From NCBI RefSeq assembly GCF_046592965.1, contig NZ_JBISBV010000001.1, forward strand, positions 558,001-622,000: a DNA stretch of 64,000 nucleotides, in the 5' to 3' direction. This document shows, in pieces, positions 8,476 through 17,632 of the stretch. A program made the position numbers and the translations under genes. Position 1 is the first letter of the stretch. Every line of letters starts with the position of its first letter. The DNA comes from Marivita sp046592965. GTDB taxonomy: Bacteria; Pseudomonadota; Alphaproteobacteria; Rhodobacterales; Rhodobacteraceae. Under the pieces are notes generated by a model. The model saw only the letters and a list, made by a program, of their open reading frames with translations. It was not told the origin of the DNA and did no database searches.

Positions 8476-8948
8476 GCGCTTGCCCCTCGCTGGCAGTTCG
8501 GGCACAGACCTTCAAATTCGATGGTCATGCTCTCGATGCTGAACCCGGTCTTTTGCGCGCTCTCATCAAGCGCGACCTGCGCGCCCTGCGCCTCGGCCAC
8601 GCCGTTGCAATCCCGACAGATCAGGAATGCCGGCGCGTGGTCCTTCCCTGGATGAGCGCATGCGACAAAAGCGTTCAACTTTTCGATTTTATGCGCAAAG
8701 CCGTTCTTTACCAGAAAATCCAGCGCCCGATAGGCGACAGGCGGCTGAGACCCAAGCCCCTCGCGGCGTAGCACGTCCAGAATGTCATATGCGCCAAGCG
8801 CCTGATGCTCCTGCAACAGGATTTCCAGCACCCGCCGCCGCACCGGTGTCAACTGCAACCGTGCCGCTCCGCACCGCGCCTCAACCTCGCGCACCGACTG
8901 AGAGATGCACGAACGATGGTCGTGTTCTGAAAATCCGATTGTGGTCAT
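8472..8948 (-). CDS. zur: Fur-family zinc uptake regulator Zur
   Basis: Zur represses zinc uptake genes when zinc is plentiful. The 158-residue protein has the Fur winged-helix domain (LTPVRRRVLEILLQEHQALGAYDILDVL) and two metal-binding cysteine pairs: CRDC in the hinge region and CPNC near the C-terminus, which are the structural zinc site of Fur-family proteins, plus a CAHPGKDHAP segment. A GGAG ribosome binding site is seven bases before the ATG. It is divergent from znuA across the candidate Zur box and in operon with znuC and znuB. Confidence 0.92.
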   Translation of the reverse strand: MTTIGFSEHDHRSCISQSVREVEARCGAARLQLTPVRRRVLEILLQEHQALGAYDILDVLRREGLGSQPPVAYRALDFLVKNGFAHKIEKLNAFVACAHPGKDHAPAFLICRDCNGVAEAQGAQVALDESAQKTGFSIESMTIEFEGLCPNCQRGASA

Positions 8949-8971
8949 CTCAATCTCCTGCTTGACGAGAC

Positions 8972-8991
8972 TGTTATGATATTACATTACA
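8972..8991. promoter_or_regulatory. Candidate Zur operator between zur and znuA
   Basis: TGTTATGATATTACATTACA is an imperfect 20-base palindrome: the outer TGT.ATG arm is mirrored by CAT.ACA around an AT centre. It is AT-rich in a GC-rich genome, is in the middle of the divergent zur/znuA intergenic region, and follows a TTGACG hexamer (8962-8967) that could be a -35 element for znuA. Position and form fit autorepression of zur-znuCB and repression of znuA by Zur. Confidence 0.7.
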
Positions 8992-9029
8992 AAGCTCAAG
9001 TTCGAACCCTGAATTTCATGGATACCCAT

Positions 9030-9941
9030 ATGCTGCGCCCGATCCTGATCGCCCTGACGCTGAGCCTGCCATTCTCGTTTGTGCAGGCGGATACACCGCG
9101 CGTTGTGACCGATATCGCGCCGGTACACGGGTTGGTGTCCATGGTGATGGAGGGAATTGCAGAGCCAGTGCTTTTGATCCAGCCCACAGACAGCCCGCAC
9201 ACAAATGCGATGCGGCCCTCATCCGCCGCCGCCTTGCAGAACGCGGATGTGGTTTTTTGGGTCGGTCCGCAGTTGACCTCCTGGCTGCAAGGTCCGCTCG
9301 ATAGTCTTGCTGACGGCGCACTCATGGTCGCGCTGCTTGATCTTGACGAAACTCACAGGTTGCCCTTCCGCGACAGCGACGCATTCGAACCGCACGAGCA
9401 CGATCACGCCCATGACAACCATGCGGCAACGACCGACCCCCATGCCTGGCTCGACCCCGGAAATGCGACGGTCTGGTTGGCCCGGATTGCCGAAACGCTG
9501 AAATCAATCGATCCTGAACACGCCGCGCAATACGACGCGAACGCCAGTGACGCGCAGTCGCAGATTGCAAAAGAAGTCACCACGGCGCGCGATCTTCTCA
9601 CCCCGCTTGCTGGCCGTCCTTTCGTGGTGTTCCACGACGCTTATCACTATTTCGAAGCCGCGTTCGACCTGCACTCAATGGGAGCCCTGGCTCTAAGCGA
9701 CGCGGCCTCGTCCGGCCCGTCACACATCGCCGGCATCCAGTCGATAATCCGCGAACAGGGGGTCGTGTGTGTCTTTTCCGAGCCGCAATTCAATGACCGA
9801 TTGGTGCGCACCGTGATCGATGGGACGCCAGCGAAATCCATTGAACTCGACCCGCTTGGGGCAAGCCTTTCGCCGGGTGTCTCGTTCTATCCCGCGCTTA
9901 TCCGCGATATGGCCCAACGCTTTGCAGAATGCCTTCAGTAG
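9030..9941 (+). CDS. znuA: Periplasmic zinc-binding protein ZnuA
   Basis: ZnuA is the solute-binding protein that hands zinc to ZnuBC. The product begins with a clear signal peptide (MLRPILIALTLSLPFSFVQA) and is about 303 residues long. The histidine-rich loop (HEHDHAHDNHAATTDPHAW) that distinguishes zinc binders from manganese binders is present at about residue 115, and further family ligands appear as FHDAYHYFE. An ATG at 8976 lies inside the Zur palindrome and is unlikely to be the start; ATG 9018 (four residues longer) is an alternative. The stop overlaps the convergent tamB stop by seven bases. Confidence 0.92.
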   Translation: MLRPILIALTLSLPFSFVQADTPRVVTDIAPVHGLVSMVMEGIAEPVLLIQPTDSPHTNAMRPSSAAALQNADVVFWVGPQLTSWLQGPLDSLADGALMVALLDLDETHRLPFRDSDAFEPHEHDHAHDNHAATTDPHAWLDPGNATVWLARIAETLKSIDPEHAAQYDANASDAQSQIAKEVTTARDLLTPLAGRPFVVFHDAYHYFEAAFDLHSMGALALSDAASSGPSHIAGIQSIIREQGVVCVFSEPQFNDRLVRTVIDGTPAKSIELDPLGASLSPGVSFYPALIRDMAQRFAECLQ

Positions 9942-12900
9942 TCGCGCTCGAAAAACACGCCGAGCGAAGAATTCCCGTCATTGTCCACGCTCCCGCGCGC
10001 TGAAATATCCGACGTTATGTCGAGGTTCAGATTGATTTCAGTGCGCCCGCCACTTTCGACAACCACATCGGAATAGACATTCTCTGAAATGTATTTGCCG
10101 GCACGAACCGCCGTGCCGCCTTCCTCGGTTTGCGACACGTCCAGATCGTCCAGCCCGAACCCTTCGCGCAAATTCGACAAAATACCGCCAGAGCTTCGCC
10201 CGGCGAGCGTGGCCACCGCATTTGCCAATTCCAGCGCCTGCAATGCCGAGATGCTCGACAAATCGCGCCCGAACAGCAGTTGAGCCAGAACTTCGTCTTC
10301 CGGCAACTCGGGTGTGGACGTGAACGTGATATCGGGCGAGGAGGCGGGGCCGTCCAGAATGATCCGCACCTGGATCCCGTTACTTGCCCGCGTGCTTGCC
10401 ACAAAGCGCAAGATCGGATTGAAACTGCCGCTCAACTGTATCCGCCCTTCGTCCAGAGTAAGACGCTGGTTCAGGATATCGAGCCTGCCGCGCACCAGTT
10501 CGAACCCACCTTGCGGCACGATGTCGGACGTCGGGCCGGTCAGGCGCAGCGATCCGGCAAGCTCGGCATCCAGCCCGCGACCGCGCACAAACACCTGTCC
10601 GGGTGCGGTCAGGGTCAGGTCCAACCGGGTGCTTGACCTGCTGGGCGCAGCAGTTTCACTGCCGTTCTTATCCGTTTCGAGGTCCGCTCGCGCGATTGTC
10701 CGCATGACGGGGCGTGTCGCGCCGATGTGATCAATCGGAGGTATGTCGCTTAGCGCCGAAACGCCGGTTGTCGGAACCTGAATTTCGGTCTCGTTCAGCC
10801 GCAAATTACCACCAATCAAGAGATCGCGTCCGATCGTCCCGGTGATGTTCACGGTGCCATCGACGCTGGTGTCGTAGAGGGAAACGTCCCTGATCCCGAA
10901 CCGCGTGAGCGTCGCCGTGATATTTGTGTCAAACGATTCCAGACCCAGACGTCCATTCACGGCAACCGATCCACCATTGTTGCCCTGCGCCGCCAGATCA
11001 ATCTGCGCGGCTCCGTTTTGCAGACGGATTTGCCCGTCAATCGGGTTCAGGATGATGCCCAGCGTCGGTGCGCTCATCTCGGCCTGCGACGGCGTGATGG
11101 TGCCCGACAGGCTGGACAACGCCAGCGGCCCGTTCAGTGACAAATCAATCCGCGCCTGACCGTTGAGACGACGCGGCTCGATGAACGCGTTGGCCAAGCC
11201 AAGGGGTGCCAGTCCGTTGATCCGCAGGCTCGCGCTCTCTGCGCTCTGGACGCGACCTTCGACCGAAAGCGTTGTGCCGCCGGGACCATCCAGATCGACG
11301 TCCACGCCATATCCGCCGTTCATCTGCCGAACGGTGCCGTCTATCTCCAGAGCACCCTGAAAATCGGGCGCGATCAGGCCGACATTGCGAAGGCGAGCGT
11401 CAATCTCCAGGTCGCTGAGCGAGCCACTGACCTTGGCATTTATCTCGGGATTGACGACTTCCGCCGACACCTCATCCAAAGCGCCGTTTTGCCCGGCGGC
11501 CGACAGGTCGAACCGCGTAGTTCCCGCCAGAAGTCGGTCCACAATGGCGTTGTTGATGCCAAGCCCGGTGCCTTGGCCATTCGCCGAAACTTCGAAATCG
11601 CCACCGTCTTTATAAGATCCGCTCACATCCATCGTGGCGCGTCCGCGAAGCGATTGGCCTGCGAGGCCAGATAGGGGCGCAAGGCTGTCAGCCACCACCT
11701 GCGCCGAAAATTGTGCGTCAGGCTCCGACAGTGCCTGCGAGACACTTGCCGTTCCGGTCACGTCGATTGCGCCGGTGCTGAGTGAATAACTGTCCAGCGT
11801 CAGCCGCTGTTCATCCTGCACCCAGGCAAAGCGCGTTGTGAGGGTGGGGTTGCGTCCGACAGCTTGCGCAAAGCGCGCGTCCGCCAGCGAGATGTTCGAA
11901 CCGCCCGCACTCAGATCACCGCTCACCGAGACCAGACCGCCGGTTTCAGCCTGCCGCACCGCGCCATCGCCTGTCACGCTCAACGATGCCGCGCTCACCA
12001 TAGGCGAGCGGAGATCGGTGGCGCGGATGTCGGCGTTCCATGTGCCGTCCGGCCCGCCCGCGGCAACGATCTCGACCGTTCCATTCTGAAGCGTCACGCC
12101 ACCCGCAACCGGCAGTCTGACAAGCCCAGACATGTTGCTCAGATCGGCGTTAAGTTCTGCTGTGCGCAATTGCGTTCCAGCCAACTGGACAGAACCTTCG
12201 AGTTTCGCGGCACCAGAAGCTTCTCCGGGGAACGCGTCGTTCAGAGCGCTGATGTCGCCGTTCAGAGTAAGCGACGTCTCCTCGCTGGTGATCGTGCCGC
12301 TCGCTTCGATCTGGGCGGCCGGAGTGACAATGCGCGCGGTTCGCAAGGTTGTGCCGGTCTCGTCGCGCCGCACGTCGATGCGCGCCGATCCGACGCCTGC
12401 AAGCACCCTGTCTGCAATCTCCTGACCGACGGACAGATCAACCGTTGTACCGTCGATCACCAGATCGGCCATGCCGGAAATCGGCGCAACCCGACCGTCG
12501 ATCGTCACTTCGGCCCGCCCACCAAGGTCGCGCCCGGCCAGCGCCGAAAACCGGCTGATGCTCTCTGCCACCAGCTTGAGATCCAACGTGAGGGGAATCG
12601 TTGCCTCGGTGTCGAATTGCGCCGTTCCGCTCAGACCGAAATCCTCGCCATTGGCCTGCAAACCGGTGATCTGGATCGGCTCACCGCTTTGATAATCCAC
12701 CCGCGCTGCGCCGTTCAGGTCTGTGCCGACAGCCTCCGCCAAAGCCGGATCGCTCAGTTTCAAGGCGTCAGCTTGCCAGGTCAGATCAAGGGCGAAGGTG
12801 CCGCTTTCGGCAAAGGCTTCCTGATCCAGTTCGCCGCGTCCGGTGAGTGTCAACGCCTCCAGCGACGCTGCCGGGTTGGAGAAATCCTCAAGTTTCGCAT

Positions 12901-14014
12901 CGAAACGCAACTGCTCGTCCAGTTCAGCATCGAAAGTGACCGACGCGACTTGTGTGTCGCCTCCGCCAAAGGGCAAAATGACGGGGCCTCCGTCGGGATT
13001 GGCCAGTCGTCCCGTAGCATCCAGTGCTTCAAGCCAACCATTCGCCGCAATTGCGGCACTGCCTTCCAGCGACAGCGCATTGGCGTTCAATTCGAACTGC
13101 GGCAATTCGGTTCGCCCTGACGCATCGCGCGTCACCCGCGCCTTAAGCGCGATGTCAGTGCCAAAGAAGTCCTGAACGTTCTCGCTCACCAATGGCGTCG
13201 GGTCGCCGCTGATGTCCACCTGCACGTCCCATCCTCCCGCATCTTCCGGAGCGAGAATGGCAACTGTGCCGGTAATCCGGGGTTCTCCGTCTGTTGCCAA
13301 TTCAATGTCGGCTTCGAAGTCTTCGATCGACCCCTGACCTTGTACCGTCAGGGCAACCGATGGCTCGTTCGGGATGCCCAACAACCTCGCGGCAATCCCG
13401 CCAGCGGCCTCCTCGGCGTTCAGATCGACGGACAACTGGCGCGCGTCGGGATCATAGCTTGCAGCCAACTGGATCTGGGCTTCGGTCCCGTCAACGCGAA
13501 CAAGATCGAACTGGATATCGGCCCCGCCGTCCGCCAGTCCGGCGGACCCGGTGACGGTAAATTCCGCTTGCTCACCCAAAAGAGGTTCTCCCAGCACGAC
13601 CGATTTCGCCTCGATGCGCCCGATTTGAACCGACACTGGCAAGTCGGGAATGGTGAAGGGCGTCGCTTCCGCGCTCGGCACATCAGGGCCGCTGTCCGGA
13701 GCGCGCGCAACGACGATGCTGTCGGCGGTAAATGCGGTCACCTCCACCCTACCGCGCAAGAGCGCAGAGCGGTTCCAGTCGAGCACCACGTTCTCGGCGC
13801 GAAACCATTCGCCCTGAGCATCGGAAATCGCGATGAGCGCGATGCTGGCCTCGCTCGACAGCGCGCCTTCAAAACCGCGGATGCGCACGTCGCGCCCGGC
13901 TCCGGACAGAAGGTCCTGCAACTTGCCAGCCAGAAAGCCGGGATCGTCGTCGTCCTGTGCATGTGCCAGGACCGGCAAGCATAGAAAGATAAGGAGTGCT
14001 GCTATCAATCGCAT
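9935..14014 (-). CDS. tamB: Translocation and assembly module inner membrane component TamB
   Basis: TamB spans the periplasm and works with TamA in autotransporter assembly and, as proposed for this AsmA-like family, phospholipid transport to the outer membrane. The 1359-residue protein has an N-terminal signal/anchor (MRLIAALLIFLCLPVLAHA), then a very long beta-rich repetitive body of alternating short strands, and a C-terminal TamB/DUF490 domain (PEDEVLAQLLFGRDLSSISALQ and the closing FFERDY). The length matches the family. The start is one base after the tamA stop, so the two are a tight operon. The end overlaps the znuA stop. Confidence 0.95.
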   Translation of the reverse strand: MRLIAALLIFLCLPVLAHAQDDDDPGFLAGKLQDLLSGAGRDVRIRGFEGALSSEASIALIAISDAQGEWFRAENVVLDWNRSALLRGRVEVTAFTADSIVVARAPDSGPDVPSAEATPFTIPDLPVSVQIGRIEAKSVVLGEPLLGEQAEFTVTGSAGLADGGADIQFDLVRVDGTEAQIQLAASYDPDARQLSVDLNAEEAAGGIAARLLGIPNEPSVALTVQGQGSIEDFEADIELATDGEPRITGTVAILAPEDAGGWDVQVDISGDPTPLVSENVQDFFGTDIALKARVTRDASGRTELPQFELNANALSLEGSAAIAANGWLEALDATGRLANPDGGPVILPFGGGDTQVASVTFDAELDEQLRFDAKLEDFSNPAASLEALTLTGRGELDQEAFAESGTFALDLTWQADALKLSDPALAEAVGTDLNGAARVDYQSGEPIQITGLQANGEDFGLSGTAQFDTEATIPLTLDLKLVAESISRFSALAGRDLGGRAEVTIDGRVAPISGMADLVIDGTTVDLSVGQEIADRVLAGVGSARIDVRRDETGTTLRTARIVTPAAQIEASGTITSEETSLTLNGDISALNDAFPGEASGAAKLEGSVQLAGTQLRTAELNADLSNMSGLVRLPVAGGVTLQNGTVEIVAAGGPDGTWNADIRATDLRSPMVSAASLSVTGDGAVRQAETGGLVSVSGDLSAGGSNISLADARFAQAVGRNPTLTTRFAWVQDEQRLTLDSYSLSTGAIDVTGTASVSQALSEPDAQFSAQVVADSLAPLSGLAGQSLRGRATMDVSGSYKDGGDFEVSANGQGTGLGINNAIVDRLLAGTTRFDLSAAGQNGALDEVSAEVVNPEINAKVSGSLSDLEIDARLRNVGLIAPDFQGALEIDGTVRQMNGGYGVDVDLDGPGGTTLSVEGRVQSAESASLRINGLAPLGLANAFIEPRRLNGQARIDLSLNGPLALSSLSGTITPSQAEMSAPTLGIILNPIDGQIRLQNGAAQIDLAAQGNNGGSVAVNGRLGLESFDTNITATLTRFGIRDVSLYDTSVDGTVNITGTIGRDLLIGGNLRLNETEIQVPTTGVSALSDIPPIDHIGATRPVMRTIARADLETDKNGSETAAPSRSSTRLDLTLTAPGQVFVRGRGLDAELAGSLRLTGPTSDIVPQGGFELVRGRLDILNQRLTLDEGRIQLSGSFNPILRFVASTRASNGIQVRIILDGPASSPDITFTSTPELPEDEVLAQLLFGRDLSSISALQALELANAVATLAGRSSGGILSNLREGFGLDDLDVSQTEEGGTAVRAGKYISENVYSDVVVESGGRTEINLNLDITSDISARGSVDNDGNSSLGVFFERDY

Positions 14015-14015
14015 A

Positions 14016-15806
14016 TCAGAATGCCTGTCCTATACCGATGTAAAGCTCAACGCTTTGTCCCGCATCGTCTCCGGTTACTGGCGTCGCGACATCGACCCGG
14101 ATAGGGCCGATGCCTGTGTCGTAGCGAAGACCGACGCCAGCGCCGGCGTGCCAGTCACTATCGCCGGAAAAGCTGTTGTCCTCGGTGATGAAGCCCGCAT
14201 CGTAAAAGCCGACCAGCCCGATTTTCTCACCCACCTTGGCACGCAGTTCTGCCGATGCAGCAGCAAAGCTTTGCCCGCCGGTGAAATCGCTCGACGATGT
14301 GGTCACCCCCAGCGATTGATAGGGTTGCCCCCGCACCGTGCCGCCACCTCCCGAGTAGAACAGGTAATCGGGGACAGTCTCGGACGGGCTCGGCCCCCAG
14401 ACCGTTCCGATTTGTGCCCGGCCGGCGAGAACGAAGCGGTCATCCGCTCCGAACCCGAAATAGGTTCGCGCGTCGGACGTAAAGAGCAGCCCGCTTTCGG
14501 TGTCGTCGAGCCCGAGAAATGGCGTTCCCGTGGCCGAGAGATAGAACCCTTCAGTCGGGTTCAGCGTGTTGTCGCGGGTGTCGTAAGTCGCGCCAACCAT
14601 CGCGGTCAATAGCGAGAACTGCCTGTCACCGAACGCATCTTCGGTATCAATGTAGCGATACCCCAACGCGAATGTGCCGCTCAACTCATCGGAAAAACGA
14701 TGCGTCAGTCCGGCGCCGATGTTGGCCTGATTGCTGACATATCCCGGTTCGTTCAGCCGCTCGATTCCGGCGGTCAGGAAGAATTCGGTGTCCGGCGTAA
14801 ACGTGGCAGGCCGCCCGTAGGTCAGGTTGAGCGCGTAATCCAACTCATCCTCGTCGGTCCCGATCCCGGCCACCTGGCCTTCGACACGAAGCCGCTCTGC
14901 ACCGCCAAACAGGTTTCGATGCAGCCAGAACGCACTTAGCCTTCCGCCATCATCGGTCGACACTTCAGCGCCAAAGCCGAAGCGTCGCGGCTTTTGCTCG
15001 ACCACCTGCAATGCCAGATCAAGAGTGCCATCGGCGTTGGGCGTGTCTGCCTCGGCAATGGCGACCGAACTGAAGACGCCGGTCTGGCGCAAACGGCGCT
15101 CTGCATCCGAGATTTCTTCGGGATCGAACACGGTCCCTTGAGGGATGCCGGCAATCTCGCGAATCCGTGTGCGGCGCACTCCGTCATTTCCGGTGACCAC
15201 GATATCTCCGAATCGCAGACGCGGGCCGGGCGCAAGATCAAGGCGCACATCCAGTTGCTGTTTCGGGTGAATCGCCTTGATCTCTTGTCGATCAAGCTGC
15301 GCCTTGGCATGGCCAACCTCGCGCCATCTTGTGACACCGGCGCTGACCGCGTTGCGAATGGGGGCAGTGCCGGCACGAGCGCCGGATCGAAACGTGTCGG
15401 GAATCTCCGTACCCTCGGCCAATGGCGCAATCTCGGCCTTGCCGAACCGGAACCTTGGGCCGGGGTCGACAACGACATGGATCTTGCTGATCGCGCGGGG
15501 AGCCTCGAACGGCGAAATGCCGGCGGCTTCCTGACCGTCGATCTTGATCGAAACCACGGGGCCAAAGCGACCGACACTATAGAGCGCAGCAAGGATGCGC
15601 GCATAATCGGCTTGCGCGCCAGCCAGCAGGGATTGCGGTGTCGGGTTTTCGCCGTCGAGAAGTTCGATCAGCGACATCGCGTTTTTCAACTCGCTGCGCA
15701 ACTCATCGCCGCCACCGTTCACATCCAGATCAAGATCCTGCGCCGGGCCCATCACAGGAACCACCATAAGTGACGCGCACAAAATAGTGCGTTTCAGCCC
15801 GATCAT
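14016..15806 (-). CDS. tamA: Outer membrane assembly factor TamA (Omp85 family)
   Basis: TamA is the outer membrane partner of TamB. The 596-residue protein starts with a signal peptide ending near GPAQ, followed by POTRA repeats (about 40-300, including VTGNDGVRRTRIREIAGIPQG and the RRLRQTGVFSSV pattern) and a 16-strand Omp85 barrel. The typical barrel features GGGGTVRGQPYQS (a VRGY-like loop-6 motif) and a terminal aromatic residue (IGIGQAF) are seen. Transcription probably starts at a promoter about 30 bases upstream of the ATG. Confidence 0.95.
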   Translation of the reverse strand: MIGLKRTILCASLMVVPVMGPAQDLDLDVNGGGDELRSELKNAMSLIELLDGENPTPQSLLAGAQADYARILAALYSVGRFGPVVSIKIDGQEAAGISPFEAPRAISKIHVVVDPGPRFRFGKAEIAPLAEGTEIPDTFRSGARAGTAPIRNAVSAGVTRWREVGHAKAQLDRQEIKAIHPKQQLDVRLDLAPGPRLRFGDIVVTGNDGVRRTRIREIAGIPQGTVFDPEEISDAERRLRQTGVFSSVAIAEADTPNADGTLDLALQVVEQKPRRFGFGAEVSTDDGGRLSAFWLHRNLFGGAERLRVEGQVAGIGTDEDELDYALNLTYGRPATFTPDTEFFLTAGIERLNEPGYVSNQANIGAGLTHRFSDELSGTFALGYRYIDTEDAFGDRQFSLLTAMVGATYDTRDNTLNPTEGFYLSATGTPFLGLDDTESGLLFTSDARTYFGFGADDRFVLAGRAQIGTVWGPSPSETVPDYLFYSGGGGTVRGQPYQSLGVTTSSSDFTGGQSFAAASAELRAKVGEKIGLVGFYDAGFITEDNSFSGDSDWHAGAGVGLRYDTGIGPIRVDVATPVTGDDAGQSVELYIGIGQAF

Positions 15807-15836
15807 ATGCCTCTACCCCGCTTGAAATCTCTTGTT

Positions 15837-15866
15837 GTTATAGCAGGCGAACGAATCATCGCGCAA
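15837..15866 (-). promoter_or_regulatory. Candidate promoter of tamA-tamB
   Basis: On the minus strand TTGCGC (15866-15861) is followed after 18 bases by TATAAC (15842-15837). The -10 element is a close match and lies about 30 bases upstream of the tamA start. The rest of the 172-base gap (15807-15978) shows no further gene. Confidence 0.4.
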
Positions 15867-15978
15867 ACGGGTTCCGCCACACGGCGATCACAATTTGGAA
15901 GCGCCCGCTGCATCGCCCGACGATAGGTCGACCGAGGCGAAGGACAGCAGACGAGTTTCCAAAAGGCAGTGTTTTCCC

Positions 15979-16458
15979 TTATCGCCGCGCAACGGTGTAG
16001 CCGCGATCCCGAAGGCAGGGCAGCGCATAGGCACGCTGCGTGCCGCGGCGCGTCTCGACAGCCATTTGGCAACGTTTGGGCAAGGCACGCGCACTGCGAT
16101 AGTTTCGCTTGAGGCACGGGGCCATCACCACGCGATTGACCCGCCCGCCTTCGATCTGGCGCACGCATTGCCTCGGCAGCGCAGCGGCACGGTTGCGAGA
16201 GCGGGGGACAACCTTGGGAATGTGGCGGTCACGGTGGATCACGTGTGGCGTGCGATCATAGTGCTTTGCCTTCTTCTTTTTCTTGTCGCGGTCATCGTCG
16301 CGCGCGTTTTCAATGGCTTTGCCAATGATAAAGACTGTGGCTGCTGCACCCAAAATTCGTGCAACATCCTCATTTGATGCCGCGTTTGCCGGCGCAGCGC
16401 CGATCCCGGCTATTGTGGTTGAGATTGCCAGAACAACTCCAATGAATTTGCGTGACAT
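15979..16458 (-). CDS. Basic secreted protein of unknown function
   Basis: The 159-residue product has a signal peptide (MSRKFIGVVLAISTTIAGIGAAPANA) and a strongly basic body: a DDDRDKKKKKAKH cluster near residue 60, many Arg, and four Cys (RQCVRQ, APCLKR, KRCQMA, LPCLRD) spaced so that two disulfides are possible. The repeated pattern of Cys with Arg/Pro suggests two related halves. AGGAAAGGA supports the start at ATG 16458 rather than an ATG eleven codons upstream. I do not recognise a named family; a hydrophobic stretch (ILGAAATVFIIGKAI) near residue 40 may be a helix or anchor. Confidence 0.75.
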   Translation of the reverse strand: MSRKFIGVVLAISTTIAGIGAAPANAASNEDVARILGAAATVFIIGKAIENARDDDRDKKKKKAKHYDRTPHVIHRDRHIPKVVPRSRNRAAALPRQCVRQIEGGRVNRVVMAPCLKRNYRSARALPKRCQMAVETRRGTQRAYALPCLRDRGYTVARR

Positions 16459-16644
16459 GATCTGAGTTCCTTTCCTGAGGTTCAGCGTCAATAGTGACGC
16501 TTTTTCCGCACGGGCCGGGGTTAGCCCATGCCCGCAGGTTCCAGTTCGGTCGACATCGAAAGGACAGGCAATATCGGGGTGTGGTTATCGGATAACCGCG
16601 TGGATGTTATTGAACTTCACGCGCGAACCTCGCAGGTTGACAGC

Positions 16645-16929
16645 ATGACCCGCATTCTCGCATTTTTCCTTTTCGCCACGTTGATTGGCCCGGCCAGTGC
16701 TCAGGCGGAGTGTTACGCTGACTACAAGGCCAAGCAGGACGCCCCGTTTCGGTTGCATTATGGTGTGGCTGAAATCACTGCGCCCTGTAGTGTCGATGCC
16801 GCCAGGCGCCAGCTAGCCTCGAGACTTGAACAGGCCGGCTGGACGCTGTTGAACGTGGTATCGGTGTTTGACGAAAACGGGCTTGCCGAAAGGAAAGACA
16901 GTGCCGGACAGCACTTCCTCCGTTACTGA
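16645..16929 (+). CDS. Small secreted protein of unknown function, overlapping the membrane winged-helix gene
   Basis: The 94-residue product starts with a signal peptide (MTRILAFFLFATLIGPASAQA) and continues with a mature part of about 73 residues beginning ECYADYKAKQ. It contains two Cys (Cys23 and one in ITAPCS) that could form a disulfide, and ends DSAGQHFLRY. Codons upstream of 16645 are in frame, but the signal peptide argues for this start. I recognise it only as a small conserved-looking periplasmic protein with no assigned role. Its 3' end overlaps the next gene by 29 bases, so the two are probably co-translated. Confidence 0.75.
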   Translation: MTRILAFFLFATLIGPASAQAECYADYKAKQDAPFRLHYGVAEITAPCSVDAARRQLASRLEQAGWTLLNVVSVFDENGLAERKDSAGQHFLRY

Positions 16930-17605
16930 GGCGCGCCGCTCGGGCACCCGCATCGTGGCGATCGGCATCGCGGCGATTGTTGCTCTTCTGGCACTGGCGG
17001 GCGTGCTGCTCGTGCTCACCTTGCCCGATGCCAACGCGTTCAACATGCGGGTCGAGCGGATCTTTGTCGAAAACGATGACCTCACCTCTCAGGCAGAGGT
17101 CAAGCTGCTCGAGATCCTCGCCCAGTCCGGCACTGCTTTTTCGGATACGCTGGCCGGGTATCGAACAACCATCTTCGTATTGCTGGTCTTCGCCACCGCA
17201 TTGCTCGTCGCGGCCTTGCTGTTTCTTGTGATGCTGGTGACGCTCAACCGGCGCATGGCGCAGATCGAGCGGTCGGGCATACAGGTGAGTTCCCTGATCG
17301 TCAGCCGCGAGGAGAACACTGTCTATCTCAACACGATGGGGTTCAAACTCACCGAAGCGATGATGGAAACGCTGGCGATTCTGGCAGAAGCACGCCTTGA
17401 TGACGAGCTTCTGTCGGGCGCGCAGATCGAGGCGATTATTTCCGGGCGGATCGAAAGCGATTGCGACGAGGCCGCTGGCGCTACACGGATCAAGCGGCTG
17501 CGGGACGGGCTGGGCAACCAACTTGTCAGCGAATTGCTGATCAAGAACATCGCGCGGCGCGGCTATATGCTCGCCATCGACAAAGAGGTGATCGAAGTTC
17601 TTTAG
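16901..17605 (+). CDS. Two-pass membrane protein with C-terminal winged-helix DNA-binding-like domain
   Basis: The 234-residue protein has a positively charged N-terminus (RRSGTR), TM1 at about 17-41, a periplasmic loop of about 47 residues (42-88), TM2 at about 89-115, then a cytoplasmic part. Residues about 140-228 look like an OmpR-type winged helix: LTEAMMETLAILAEA corresponds to the start of the effector domain, TRIKRLRDGLG to the recognition helix, and ARRGYMLAI to the wing. The start is GTG 16901, preceded by AAAGGAAAG; a TTG at 16868 has no such signal. The layout suggests a membrane-bound regulator sensing the envelope. The DNA-binding assignment is inferred from pattern, not from a confirmed family hit. 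Confidence 0.7.
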   Translation: MPDSTSSVTEARRSGTRIVAIGIAAIVALLALAGVLLVLTLPDANAFNMRVERIFVENDDLTSQAEVKLLEILAQSGTAFSDTLAGYRTTIFVLLVFATALLVAALLFLVMLVTLNRRMAQIERSGIQVSSLIVSREENTVYLNTMGFKLTEAMMETLAILAEARLDDELLSGAQIEAIISGRIESDCDEAAGATRIKRLRDGLGNQLVSELLIKNIARRGYMLAIDKEVIEVL

Positions 17606-17632
17606 CAGCCGCGACCGCCGTGGCAGCGCGCT

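Noticed and set aside
8976..9029. ATG at 8976 as the znuA start
   Set aside because: It lies inside the Zur palindrome and would put non-signal residues before the signal peptide. The start is placed at 9030 (or 9018).
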